Translations under genes and position numbers: made by a program
In this document: positions 7,432 through 15,852 of the stretch, in pieces
Numbering within the stretch: position 1 is the stretch's first letter
Layout: every line of letters begins with the position of its first letter
Assembly (NCBI GenBank): GCA_003233615.1
Contig: QIMB01000341.1
Coordinates: forward strand, 1 to 15,942
DNA length: 15,942 bases
From: Nitrospirota bacterium
GTDB taxonomy: Bacteria; Nitrospirota; Nitrospiria; Nitrospirales; UBA8639
Reading direction: 5' to 3'
Notes under the pieces: generated by a model
The model's input: only the letters and a program-made list of their open reading frames with translations
Told to the model about the DNA's origin: nothing
The model's database searches: none

Positions 7432-7464
7432 CACGAGCACTCCATGTCGTTAGTTAATAGTCTA

Positions 7465-7797
7465 TTACCAGCGACCACCACCCCCGCCGCCACGGTTGCC
7501 GCCCCCGCCGCCGTAGCCTCCTCCACCACCGCCGCCGCCGGTACGTGGGGCTTGAGGCTTGGCTTCATTGACAGTCAGGGTACGTCCCCCCAACTCAGTC
7601 TCATTCAGAGCGCCAATCGCTGCCGATGCTTCCTCATCCGATCCCATTTCCACGAAACCAAACCCTCGCGATTGCCCTGTGTACTTGTCGGTAATCACTT
7701 TTGCTGATTGCACGCTCCCGTGCTGCCCAAACAAGTCAGACAATTCTTGCTCAGTTGTGGAATAGGGCAAACCACCTACATAAATCTTTGAACCCAT
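7465..7797 (-). CDS. Glycine-rich RRM RNA-binding protein
   Basis: This 110-residue protein has a single RNA recognition motif and a glycine tail. RNP2 is KIYVGGL near residues 4-10 and RNP1 is RGFGFVEM at 44-51, with Phe46 and Phe48 as the RNA-stacking aromatics. After about residue 86 the chain is almost only Gly with a few Tyr, Asn, Arg and a final Trp. Such proteins in cyanobacteria and many other bacteria resemble cold-inducible RNA-binding proteins and are thought to act as RNA chaperones. A clear GAAGGAGAG ribosome-binding site precedes the ATG. It has a leader of up to 260 bases back to clpX and its own terminator, so it is likely a single-gene transcript. Confidence 0.93.
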   Translation of the reverse strand: MGSKIYVGGLPYSTTEQELSDLFGQHGSVQSAKVITDKYTGQSRGFGFVEMGSDEEASAAIGALNETELGGRTLTVNEAKPQAPRTGGGGGGGGYGGGGGNRGGGGGGRW

Positions 7798-8057
7798 CGG
7801 GGTCTCTCCTTCTAAAAGCGATCTTGTTTTGCATGAATTGAAGAGATGAGAAGAGAAGGCACGGCCCGAAAACGCGAAACAGGAGGCGACGTAGGACTAA
7901 CTTCCAACTCAGATTCCCTATGGATACATGGGCAAAACAACATCAGTGAAGGGCCTCTTCACCTGATCCATTCATCACGCGGCCCAGACTTCGTGATGAA
8001 CATCTTTCTTCGATAGCATAAGCCAGAATCATGTAGAATGCAACATCTTAGTGGAGA
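7798..8057. other. Intergenic region clpX-RRM gene with two hairpins
   Basis: No gene is seen in these 260 bases. A 9-bp inverted repeat (7971-7979 with 7992-8000, 12-base loop) and a 6-bp one (7946-7951 with 7957-7962, 5-base loop, then a T-rich TGTTGTTTTG on the minus strand) follow the clpX stop. They may together end the clpX transcript. The rest is the probable leader of the RRM gene, in which I find no confident promoter. Confidence 0.4.
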
Positions 8058-9356
8058 TCACGCGCCTTTTCTCTCATAGATCAATTCAGGCATACCTGCG
8101 CCCTCAATGACACTTTCCGTAATTACCACCTGCCTCACATGTTTTAATGCGGGAACATCATACATAAGATCGAGCATCGCATCCTCTAAGATTGCTCGAA
8201 GACCTCGTGCTCCCGTCTTCATGGAGGATGCGCGTACCGCAATGGCTTGAATGGCCTTGGGCGTGAATTCTAGCTCTACCCCATCTAAATGGAATAACGC
8301 TTGATATTGTTTCAGCAACGCATTTTTGGGTTCTTGCAGCACACGAACTAAATCTTCAACTCGCAAGTCACTCAAAGAGGCTAAGACGGGAAACCGGCCA
8401 ACAAATTCAGGAATTAACCCATATTTCAATAAATCCTCAGGACGAAGCTGACGCATTAACTCCGCTGAATTTGTTAATTGTCCATGCGACGACCCGGCCC
8501 CAAATCCTACACGCTTTTGATTCGTTCGTTGCGCAATAATATCTTCCACGCCGACAAACGCACCACCACAAATGAACAGGATGTTGGTGGTATCAACGCG
8601 GAGGAACTCTTGCTCTGGATGCTTTCGACCACCTTTTGGCGGAACATTGCACAGCGTGCCTTCAACCAACTTCAATAAGGCCTGTTGGACTCCTTCTCCA
8701 GAGACATCTCGTGTAATGGATGAGCTTTCTGATTTTCGGCTGATTTTATCGATTTCATCGATATAAATAATCCCTACTTGGGCACGAGCAATGTTAAAAT
8801 CACAGGCTTGCAATAACTTCAAGACGACGTTTTCGACATCTTCACCAACATATCCCGCTTCCGTGACAGTCGTGGCATCCGCAATAGCAAATGGAACCTG
8901 CAGAACTTTGGCCAATGTCTTGGCTAAGAGTGTCTTGCCGGTTCCTGTTGGACCAATCAACATCACATTACCCTTTTCCAATTCCACATCCGGCACATCT
9001 TTACCACTAAATACTCGCTTATAGTGATTATGCACAGACACGGAAAGAATCTTTTTCGCCCGGTCCTGCCCAATCACATATTGGTCAAGAATGGCTTTCA
9101 GTTCAGGCGGCGTTGGTAAAGGATCAGAAGGCAGATCTACCGACGGCTGGACTTCACTGGGATTGCCCGATAAAAATTTAGAGCATTGCTGGACGCAATC
9201 CGCACAGATCAACACGGAACCCGGGGCTTGGCATTCCATACACAGTTGCTTCGCGGGAGCTTGAATTAAATTTGTCGCTCCACTTTTGGTTTTCCCGCAA
9301 AAGGAACAGAGGGCATCAGCGCGAGTACGTCCTTGTTTTGAATCCCAAAAAGCCAC
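8058..9356 (-). CDS. clpX: ClpX-type AAA+ unfoldase with altered zinc domain
   Basis: ClpX unfolds proteins with ATP and feeds them to ClpP. This 432-residue protein has Walker A GPTGTGKT at 135-142, pore loop GYVGED at 168-173, Walker B IIYIDEIDK, the RKH loop at 244-246, and sensor-2 GARGLRAI at 382-389. VGFG at 283-286 stands where the ClpP-binding IGF loop lies, so ClpP contact is probably kept. The zinc domain is odd. Canonical ClpX has two CxxC pairs; here there are three, at Cys17/20, Cys39/42 and Cys51/54, plus Cys58. About 12 residues seem inserted. The start is GTG, preceded by AAAGGGTGG. No clpP or tig is nearby, so this may be a second ClpX copy or a relocated one. Confidence 0.92.
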   Translation of the reverse strand: MAFWDSKQGRTRADALCSFCGKTKSGATNLIQAPAKQLCMECQAPGSVLICADCVQQCSKFLSGNPSEVQPSVDLPSDPLPTPPELKAILDQYVIGQDRAKKILSVSVHNHYKRVFSGKDVPDVELEKGNVMLIGPTGTGKTLLAKTLAKVLQVPFAIADATTVTEAGYVGEDVENVVLKLLQACDFNIARAQVGIIYIDEIDKISRKSESSSITRDVSGEGVQQALLKLVEGTLCNVPPKGGRKHPEQEFLRVDTTNILFICGGAFVGVEDIIAQRTNQKRVGFGAGSSHGQLTNSAELMRQLRPEDLLKYGLIPEFVGRFPVLASLSDLRVEDLVRVLQEPKNALLKQYQALFHLDGVELEFTPKAIQAIAVRASSMKTGARGLRAILEDAMLDLMYDVPALKHVRQVVITESVIEGAGMPELIYERKGA

Positions 9357-9379
9357 AGCACCACCCTTTCTATAAAAAA

Positions 9380-9407
9380 ATCATATACATGTCTGCGAGG
9401 AATGCAA
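9380..9407 (-). promoter_or_regulatory. Candidate clpX promoter
   Basis: On the minus strand TTGCAT (9402-9407) and TATGAT (9380-9385) are 16 bases apart, with the -10 about 24 bases before the GTG start. The -10 is a good match, the -35 only partial. Confidence 0.4.
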
Positions 9408-9458
9408 CGTAATCAGAATCTTAATCATCTGGCCTGAACATTTCAAATCATTCATCAT

Positions 9459-10490
9459 TTATGATACTGACCCACCAACAGTCAGTGGAACCGTTTTCCA
9501 CGACAACCCACTATCATTACTATAAAAAATCCCCTTCCCATTTGTTCCTGCATAAAGAATGCGAGAATCAATCGCGCTTATCGCCAGCGCACGAATGTTT
9601 ACATTGGTTAAGCCGTGATTTCTCGTCTCCCACGTTATCCCACCATCCTCACTTCTTGAGACACCTTCCCGATGTCCCACGTACAACACACCAACCTGTT
9701 GAGGATCAAGGAGTAACTCACTCAACATATGATCAGGCAATGACTCCCCAATGCGCACCCACGACTCCCCACCATTTCTCGTCTGATACAGCCCCACCAG
9801 ACTCGCAGTATATACGTTATCGGGATTAAAGGGATCAACCTTTATGCGTGTGACCCCGAACGCTCGTGAGGATTTCAACACATCTTCCTCCACTAACCCA
9901 GCATTGATTTCCTTCCATGTCTCTGCACCATCCACAGACTTATACACACCCCCACTTGTTCCAGCGTAGAGTGTTTGAGGTTGCCAGGGATCAATCGCTA
10001 AAGAAATGACCATGAGCACTTCTTTCATCCCCTCTATACGCTTACCCCATGTCTTCCCGCCATCATTCGATTCGAACACACCTAATGAGGTTGCCGCAAA
10101 GACATGACTACTGGATCCAGGAGAAAACACGACTTGATGAACCACCGATGAAATTGTGACCTGATGGAGACCTGTTCGCTGTGACACCCACCGTTGTCCC
10201 CCATCATAGCTTTTATAGACTGCATCTCCCTTTGTCCCCGCTATAATATTTGCCGGGAATAATGGATCGATCGCCAAAGCGATCACGCGCGAATGAGTCA
10301 TACCTGCCGACATATTTTCCCAATGCATCCCTCCATCACGCGTTTTATAAATATAGTCATTCGTAGCCATGTATATCATATTGGCCTTCGTCGGATGTAG
10401 CGCAATCTCGACAATAGTTTCACTCGGCCCGCACCCACTTAAGAATACACAACTCAAGAACCAGAAAGCGCAAACAGTGAGTTTCTTCAT
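9459..10490 (-). CDS. Asp-box beta-propeller lipoprotein (YCF48/BNR-like)
   Basis: This 343-residue protein has a lipoprotein signal: MKK, a hydrophobic stretch, then LSGC with lipid-bearing Cys20. The mature part carries seven Asp-box repeats of the type S/T-x-D/N-G-G-x-x-W, at about 50-57, 94-101, 141-148, 185-192, 237-244, 280-287 and 324-331. This predicts a seven-bladed beta propeller like those of sialidase BNR and YCF48-type proteins. YCF48 helps photosystem assembly, but the wider family has no single known function, and a scaffolding or assembly role at the membrane is only inference. I chose the ATG giving MKK; the frame can be extended 5 codons to a GTG without a ribosome-binding site. 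It may share a transcript with the M48 gene upstream, with 98 bases between. Confidence 0.85.
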   Translation of the reverse strand: MKKLTVCAFWFLSCVFLSGCGPSETIVEIALHPTKANMIYMATNDYIYKTRDGGMHWENMSAGMTHSRVIALAIDPLFPANIIAGTKGDAVYKSYDGGQRWVSQRTGLHQVTISSVVHQVVFSPGSSSHVFAATSLGVFESNDGGKTWGKRIEGMKEVLMVISLAIDPWQPQTLYAGTSGGVYKSVDGAETWKEINAGLVEEDVLKSSRAFGVTRIKVDPFNPDNVYTASLVGLYQTRNGGESWVRIGESLPDHMLSELLLDPQQVGVLYVGHREGVSRSEDGGITWETRNHGLTNVNIRALAISAIDSRILYAGTNGKGIFYSNDSGLSWKTVPLTVGGSVS

Positions 10491-10588
10491 ACTTTCAAGA
10501 CACACGAGGCAGGAATAATCTCGTCTACGACCGGATATACCAGAGGTAGAAGAAAAGAAGTGCTATTTTCTAACGATTACGAGCTCCA

Positions 10589-11473
10589 CTATTGTTGGGG
10601 TGCAGGAGGAGGAGTGATAATTGGAAGTACCTGCACCGATGCCTTTGGAGCACGTTGATAGATAGTCAACGCTTCGGGCATCCACCCCTGAAGATCTACA
10701 ATGCGCGTTTCATGGGAAGGATGGGTCGACATAAATTCAGGCGGAGCCCCACCTGAGGCTGCTGCCATGCGCTCCCAGATATGGATCGCCTCACGTGGGT
10801 CATATCCCGCATCAGCCGCAAGCAAGACACCCACATAGTCGGCTTCTGATTCATGCTTTCGGCTAAACGGCAAGAGAACCAATCCTTGTGCTCCGGCTCC
10901 CAACGCTTGCATCGCTAACTGATTGAGGGTGGGGTCGACTCCAAGGATAGCCAGGCCGATATTGCTCACCGTCAAACCCGCTTTCGCTATCACGCCATGG
11001 CTCATCCGCTCTCCACCATGCTGTGCTAAGGCATGAATCACTTCATGCCCCATAATGGCTGCTAAACCAGCCTCATCCTTTGCCATGGGGAAAATTCCTG
11101 TATAGACGGCAATTTTCCCTCCAGGCAAGGCCCACGCATTCTTCATGTTATCATCTTTGATGACCGTGACTTCCCAATCAAAAGACTTCGCAGCTTCACG
11201 ATATTTTGAACGCTTGGCCGCTTCTATAATACGAGCAGCAACGCGCTTAACAGGATCAATCTCCTTCGGATCTTTGGAAAGAACCACCTTTGGATCCTCC
11301 AACATTTGCGTGTATTGCGACGCTCCCATCTGATTCATTTGATCAGCTGAGACCATCACCAGTTGTGAACGACCGGTATACGGATTGGTCTGACATCCTC
11401 CAAGCAACACACTGCCAAGGAGCACACATAAAAACGGCCAATGAAACCTACCTCTCAGGATTGAATGTGTCAT
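10589..11473 (-). CDS. M48-family metalloprotease lipoprotein
   Basis: This 294-residue protein belongs to zinc peptidase family M48, as do BepA and LoiP. The N-terminus has a lipobox LGGC with Cys27, so it is probably membrane-anchored in the periplasm. The zinc motif is HEVIH at 143-147 (two His ligands and the catalytic Glu144). The third ligand lies in HESEAD at about 207-212. THPSHETRI at 250-258 is another conserved family element. Members degrade misfolded outer-membrane or periplasmic proteins. The C-terminal tail is Pro-rich. GAAGGTGA before the ATG is a fair ribosome-binding site. It follows the M16 pair with 64 bases between and is likely part of the same transcript. Confidence 0.93.
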   Translation of the reverse strand: MTHSILRGRFHWPFLCVLLGSVLLGGCQTNPYTGRSQLVMVSADQMNQMGASQYTQMLEDPKVVLSKDPKEIDPVKRVAARIIEAAKRSKYREAAKSFDWEVTVIKDDNMKNAWALPGGKIAVYTGIFPMAKDEAGLAAIMGHEVIHALAQHGGERMSHGVIAKAGLTVSNIGLAILGVDPTLNQLAMQALGAGAQGLVLLPFSRKHESEADYVGVLLAADAGYDPREAIHIWERMAAASGGAPPEFMSTHPSHETRIVDLQGWMPEALTIYQRAPKASVQVLPIITPPPAPQQ

Positions 11474-11537
11474 GCTTCACCTTCTGATGTATTGAATATT
11501 GAATGAAAACTCACATGAGAGGGACTTGGGTGAATGA

Positions 11538-13016
11538 TCATGTTCCCTTAGGAGGATCGGGAATCTCTATATCTAATTCCTGGATATTCTGGTATCGAGT
11601 GAGCGCAGGCCTTGTCCCTTCTCGTGGACCCACGATTAAGATCGCAAAATCCTGAGGGCGCAAATGCCGTTTAGCCGCAGCACGAACTTGTGCGACCGTG
11701 ACCTGTTCAATCCCTTTTCTAAAGTCTTTCAACCATGTCGAAGGATAGCGATAGTATTCATAGGTCAAATATTTGCCCAACACCTTCGAAGGTGAATCGA
11801 CAGAAAACACAAACGAATTAAGAATGCTGGCTTTCGCATTCGCCACCTCATCTTCCGTCGGCGGATCCGAGACCATTTTTTTGGATTCCGCAATGAGCGC
11901 ATCAATCCCTTTTCCTGTGGTTTGCGTTTTAGTCGACATGGAAAGAATGGCCATACCTGGATGATCCCATTGGAGACCAACACCGCCATGGACGTCATAC
12001 GCTAACCCTTGTTTTGAACGGATGTTCGAAAACAAACGAGCTCCGAACGAACCTGAAAGTATTTGATTGACGATGACCAAGGAATAATAATCAGGATGGT
12101 CACGTCGAATCCCTTGATGCCCCATGGCAATTTTCGCTTGAGTCATATCATTTTTTTCGACATAAAAGACTCCAGCAGAGCTTTTTTCTTGAATAAACGT
12201 CTCAGCATCTTTCGCCTCCGGCCCTTGTTGCCAATCCCCAAAGATCTTCTTCAGCAAGGTCACGGCTTGGTCTTTCTGGAAATCTCCAACAAGCCCTAGG
12301 ATGATGCGATTCGGATGATAATAGGTGTGATGCCACGTAACCAGATCTTGTTGTGAAATAGATACAACTGTGGCATACGTCGGCACCCACGTATACGGTG
12401 ACGCATTCCCATAGACTAATTTTCTAAATTCTCGCGAGACAATTCCACCCGGATCATCGTTTTGACGGGCTATACTTGCCATCATTTGATTCTTCGCTAT
12501 CTTCAGTTTTTCAGGCGCAAAAGCCGGAGTACGCAAGATATCGCCAAAGACCTCCAGCATGGCAGGGAAATCTTCCGTTAAACAGCTCATGGACGCTCTC
12601 CCGGCGCTCCCGCCGATGGACGTTTCAATCATCGCGGCTTTGCCTTCTAGCAATTCATCGAGTTCATCTCCAGATTGCTTTGTCGTGCCGCCCGTCCGTA
12701 ATACCGTTCCTGCGAGGGAAGCAAGCCCAATTTTATCGAGCGGTTCTAATCGTGCCCCAGTACGGATGAACGCAGTAAGACTCACCAGTGGCAACTCATG
12801 ATCTTCCATCAATAACACGACCATCCCGTTCTCCAGCACCACCCGCTCGGGTTCCGGAATCACTAATGCTGGCAATGGGGGAAACTGCAATTCGTCCACA
12901 TGCGTGACCTGGGCTACGACCGGCATCGACATGCCCAAGAGGAGCAAAGGCAAGACACAACTCAGACACAAGATTGGCTTGATGCTCATTCTCGTAGATT
13001 CCCTTCTTCCCATCAT
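11538..13016 (-). CDS. M16-family peptidase homologue, non-catalytic subunit
   Basis: This 492-residue protein has the two-domain M16 fold (insulinase/processing-peptidase family). A hydrophobic segment ending VVAQ near residue 36 is a likely signal peptide. The usual HxxEH zinc site is missing: where GLAHMFEH is expected, the protein has GLASLAGTVLRTGG. The C-terminal half keeps the QGLAYDVHGGVG segment that takes part in substrate binding in M16B enzymes. It therefore looks like the inactive partner of the catalytic M16 protein encoded just before it. The ATG overlaps the upstream stop (ATGA), which suggests coupled translation. A second possible start, MSIKPIL at 12989, has a better ribosome-binding site AGAAGGGA and would give a more typical signal peptide. 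Confidence 0.9.
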   Translation of the reverse strand: MMGRRESTRMSIKPILCLSCVLPLLLLGMSMPVVAQVTHVDELQFPPLPALVIPEPERVVLENGMVVLLMEDHELPLVSLTAFIRTGARLEPLDKIGLASLAGTVLRTGGTTKQSGDELDELLEGKAAMIETSIGGSAGRASMSCLTEDFPAMLEVFGDILRTPAFAPEKLKIAKNQMMASIARQNDDPGGIVSREFRKLVYGNASPYTWVPTYATVVSISQQDLVTWHHTYYHPNRIILGLVGDFQKDQAVTLLKKIFGDWQQGPEAKDAETFIQEKSSAGVFYVEKNDMTQAKIAMGHQGIRRDHPDYYSLVIVNQILSGSFGARLFSNIRSKQGLAYDVHGGVGLQWDHPGMAILSMSTKTQTTGKGIDALIAESKKMVSDPPTEDEVANAKASILNSFVFSVDSPSKVLGKYLTYEYYRYPSTWLKDFRKGIEQVTVAQVRAAAKRHLRPQDFAILIVGPREGTRPALTRYQNIQELDIEIPDPPKGT

Positions 13017-14578
13017 GACTGGCCCTCCCCTGCTGAAGCAGAGGTCGGTATCGCAACACCAGGAGGCGTCTCCGTTTCAATCATTCCGACAACTCGATTC
13101 GTGGGTTGGAACAACGCTTGAGCCACACGTCGGATATCCTCTTTCGTCACATGATCAAAACGATGAATATAACGAAACAGCTCACGCCAATCCCCAAACA
13201 ACATGTGATAATCCGTCATATGCATGGCCAACCCTAAATTATTGTTTAAGGCACGCAAAAGACCGGCTTTGGCGCGAGTACGAAAACGTGCTAATTCCTC
13301 ATCAGAAACATCGTGTGTTTTCAGTTTGTCGAATTCTTCTCGGAGGGCTTGCTGAACCGTTTGATTGGACACTCCTCGACCAGGCACTCCATACGCCAAC
13401 CAGACATGAGGATATTTATCACCAGGGTATGCACCATACGCCCCGACCGACACCGCAATCTGCTTATCTCGAACCAAGGAACGAAACAACCGCGAGGTTC
13501 GTCCATTCGTTAAAATATCGTCAATGGCATCATACACTGGTTGATCATCATGCGTTGCGGCCGGCTTATGATAGCCTTCCAGATAGAGTGGTTGTGACGG
13601 ATCTTTGAGAATGACGATCTTTTCCGAAATGGATACTGGCTCTACGGTACGAATGGGTGGAGGCAGTGAACCAGCTGGAATGCGCCCGAAATATTTCTCC
13701 AAGAGGGGAATAACCTTCTTAGCCTGAATATCCCCCACGATGGCCGTCACCATATTCGCGGGCACATATTGTGCCTTATAAAACAGCTTTGCATCCGTCA
13801 TCGTATAGGATTGAATATCACTCGCATACCCAATGACCGGATGGTGATACGGATGAGCCATAAATGCGGTAGACACAAATTGCTCCAGCAACCGTCCAAA
13901 AGGCTGGCTCTCGGTTCGCAAGCGACGCTCTTCCATCACAACAGCCCGCTCTTCATAAAACTCACGAAAGACCGGCTCTAGGAATCGTTCAGATTCTAAA
14001 TATGCAAATAGTTCAACTTTATTCGACGGCAAGGAATAAAAATAGCCCGTCACATCGGCGCCGGTAAAGGCATTGAGCGCAACGCCACCTTCTCGCTCAA
14101 TAATATCGCCAAATTCATTTTTGATGACATATTGAGCCGCGTCTTCTTGTCGTTGCTTAAATACCTCATATAATGATTGCACCGTGTCAGCATCAGGCTT
14201 CCTAGACAATTTTTCCGTTTGATAGGCTTGATAGGCTTCTTCCAAGGCCACCAATGCCTTTTTTTCCGCTGGATAGTCACGAGTCCCTATTCGAGGCGTT
14301 CCCTTAAACGCCATATGCTCAAACATATGAGCCAAGCCTGTTTGTCCCGCTCCTTCCTGCGCAGACCCCACATTCACTCGCGTGATGAAGGAGAACACGG
14401 GAGCCACAGAACGTTCAACGAGAATAAACGTCCACCCATTTTTCAATGTATGCTGCGTCACACGTTGTTCAAAGGACTCCAGATCTTGAGCCAGTGCGAC
14501 ATTCACCGACAGTGACCAAGCCACCATCAAGAAAACGGTGTATTTCACCCGATACCAGACTCGACGACTGATTCGCAT
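13013..14578 (-). CDS. M16-family zinc peptidase, catalytic subunit
   Basis: This 521-residue protein has a signal peptide with likely cleavage after ALA at residue 30, so it acts in the periplasm. The inverted zinc motif HMFEH is at 84-88: His84 and His88 bind zinc and Glu87 is the catalytic base. The third ligand is probably Glu210, in EERAVVMEERR, which lies farther away than in many M16B enzymes because of a charged insert at about 100-150. The motif SERFLEP and the C-terminal M16 domain follow. With the inactive partner gene overlapping at its end it probably forms a heterodimer like the alpha/beta pairs of processing peptidases. It is first in a likely four-gene transcript with the second M16, M48 and propeller genes. 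Confidence 0.94.
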   Translation of the reverse strand: MRISRRVWYRVKYTVFLMVAWSLSVNVALAQDLESFEQRVTQHTLKNGWTFILVERSVAPVFSFITRVNVGSAQEGAGQTGLAHMFEHMAFKGTPRIGTRDYPAEKKALVALEEAYQAYQTEKLSRKPDADTVQSLYEVFKQRQEDAAQYVIKNEFGDIIEREGGVALNAFTGADVTGYFYSLPSNKVELFAYLESERFLEPVFREFYEERAVVMEERRLRTESQPFGRLLEQFVSTAFMAHPYHHPVIGYASDIQSYTMTDAKLFYKAQYVPANMVTAIVGDIQAKKVIPLLEKYFGRIPAGSLPPPIRTVEPVSISEKIVILKDPSQPLYLEGYHKPAATHDDQPVYDAIDDILTNGRTSRLFRSLVRDKQIAVSVGAYGAYPGDKYPHVWLAYGVPGRGVSNQTVQQALREEFDKLKTHDVSDEELARFRTRAKAGLLRALNNNLGLAMHMTDYHMLFGDWRELFRYIHRFDHVTKEDIRRVAQALFQPTNRVVGMIETETPPGVAIPTSASAGEGQS

Positions 14579-15017
14579 TCAGCACCATCCTGTTTCAATG
14601 TACATCAACATCTTTCTGTTCCTATATCCTACCCAGTAATAAAGAATTGTGGCAAGGAAGCATCACCTCAGACTCTTTCTTAAAGAATCACCAGCGAATA
14701 AATATTCCTGACCAGGTCCTGTCCCCTGCGACCACGACGAACGAAAACCTCAAAGAAAAATCAATTGGCTAGACTCGTCTCTGATTCATAAAGAACAATA
14801 ATTGAGGGGCGGGGTATGCTGAAAAATTCAAGAACATCGAAAGGGGCTGAACTTAGGGATCTATCTGACGTAGGAAGGATCGGCTACAAAAGTGTCTACG
14901 CGGTTTATATTCCGCCGATTTCTTGGCCCATACTCCCACTATGAACCGGCAACATCGTCAACATTGAATCTCGCTCAGCCGCTTTTTCGCTCTCGATTCC
15001 CTAAGCCAAACAGACTC
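14579..15017. other. Intergenic region of 439 bases
   Basis: This stretch lies between the molybdopterin protein gene and the M16 pair. Its lower end holds the candidate M16 promoter. I see no tRNA, no clear terminator after the oxidoreductase, and no repeat. A plus-strand frame of 42 codons at 14816-14944, starting MLKNSRTSKGAELRDLSDVG, has a G-rich sequence before its ATG but matches no family I know; it may be chance. Confidence 0.45.
14626..14655 (-). promoter_or_regulatory. Candidate promoter of the M16-M48 transcript
   Basis: On the minus strand TTGCCA (14650-14655) and TAGGAT (14626-14631) are 18 bases apart, with the -10 about 48 bases before the M16 ATG. The -35 matches the sigma-70 consensus in five of six positions, the -10 in four. 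Confidence 0.4.
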
Positions 15018-15662
15018 CTATCCATATCGATCATTTTTCCAAGGCAGGGCCGTGTTCGAATACCCGCGCACTTCCCAAAACCCCTTCTGATCGCGCTCTA
15101 AGAACGTAATTTTCTTTATCCACTTTGCCCCTTTCCAGGCATAGCGTTTCGGCACAATCATACGTACAGGTCCGCCATGATCTTTGCTCAACGGGCGATC
15201 CCTCCAATACGTGGCCAATAACACATCATCGTCGTCACACACCTCTAACGGCAAATTCGTTGTGTAATCATCATACGATTCAAATAAAATAAATTTGGCA
15301 GAAGCATGTGGCCGTACAACCTCTAAGACATGTTGAAATTTCACCCCGGTCCAATCATTGTCCAACATGCTCCACGTCGTCACGCAATGGAAGTCTGCAT
15401 GAACCTGCGACACAGGTTGCGCTTGAAAGTCTTCCCAGGTCCAGGTCACCGGATTGTCTACATGGCCATCTATCGTTAAGGTCCATTCTGCTAAATCGAT
15501 TTTCGGTTTGAATCCTAAGTCCAACACTGGAAAATTATTCACCAGGTGTTGCCCTTCAGGAAGTCGTTCATCTTGAACTTCATCCACTTCTCGACACGAA
15601 AACTCTCGCCGATGCTGCGCCATTTTTTGTTTGGCCTTGACGATCTTTTCATTCGCTTCCAT
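15018..15662 (-). CDS. Sulfite-oxidase-fold molybdopterin-dependent oxidoreductase
   Basis: This 214-residue protein has the oxidoreductase molybdopterin-binding domain of the sulfite oxidase/YedY superfamily. HCVTTWS at 92-98 contains Cys93, the expected molybdenum ligand. DHGGPVRMIVPKRY at 161-174 and WKGAKWIKKI at 176-185 are conserved cofactor-pocket segments, and GYSNTALPW near the end matches the family ending. There is no Tat signal or dimerisation domain, so it appears to be a small single-domain cytosolic member. The substrate cannot be told from sequence; sulfite or a related oxo-compound is only a guess. An AGAGGA ribosome-binding site 8 bases before the ATG supports the start. It stands alone between larger gaps. 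Confidence 0.9.
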   Translation of the reverse strand: MEANEKIVKAKQKMAQHRREFSCREVDEVQDERLPEGQHLVNNFPVLDLGFKPKIDLAEWTLTIDGHVDNPVTWTWEDFQAQPVSQVHADFHCVTTWSMLDNDWTGVKFQHVLEVVRPHASAKFILFESYDDYTTNLPLEVCDDDDVLLATYWRDRPLSKDHGGPVRMIVPKRYAWKGAKWIKKITFLERDQKGFWEVRGYSNTALPWKNDRYG

Positions 15663-15852
15663 ACAAAACGTCCTCTATGAATGATTCACTCTTCATACGC
15701 CCGTGAATACAAAGAAAACTGAATCTCTAACCGTACCACAGAACATCCCTTCTAGAGCAACGAATTAACGTGTAGCGTAAATTCAGAATTCACAAAACAG
15801 AAAGAGAGACATGAGACAGAACCCATCACCAGATCACAATTCTAAAAACAAA

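Noticed and set aside
7444..7707. Plus-strand frame rich in Ala, Thr and Pro
   Set aside because: It is the complement of the glycine-repeat tail and RRM of the RNA-binding protein; the low-complexity bias is explained by that gene.
12904..13608. Plus-strand open frame of 234 codons
   Set aside because: It is antisense to both M16 genes, whose protein motifs are clear, and its translation shows no family features.
14816..14944. 42-codon plus-strand frame in an intergenic gap
   Set aside because: Only a weak G-rich ribosome-binding site and no known family; kept as a note in the intergenic entry and not called as a gene.
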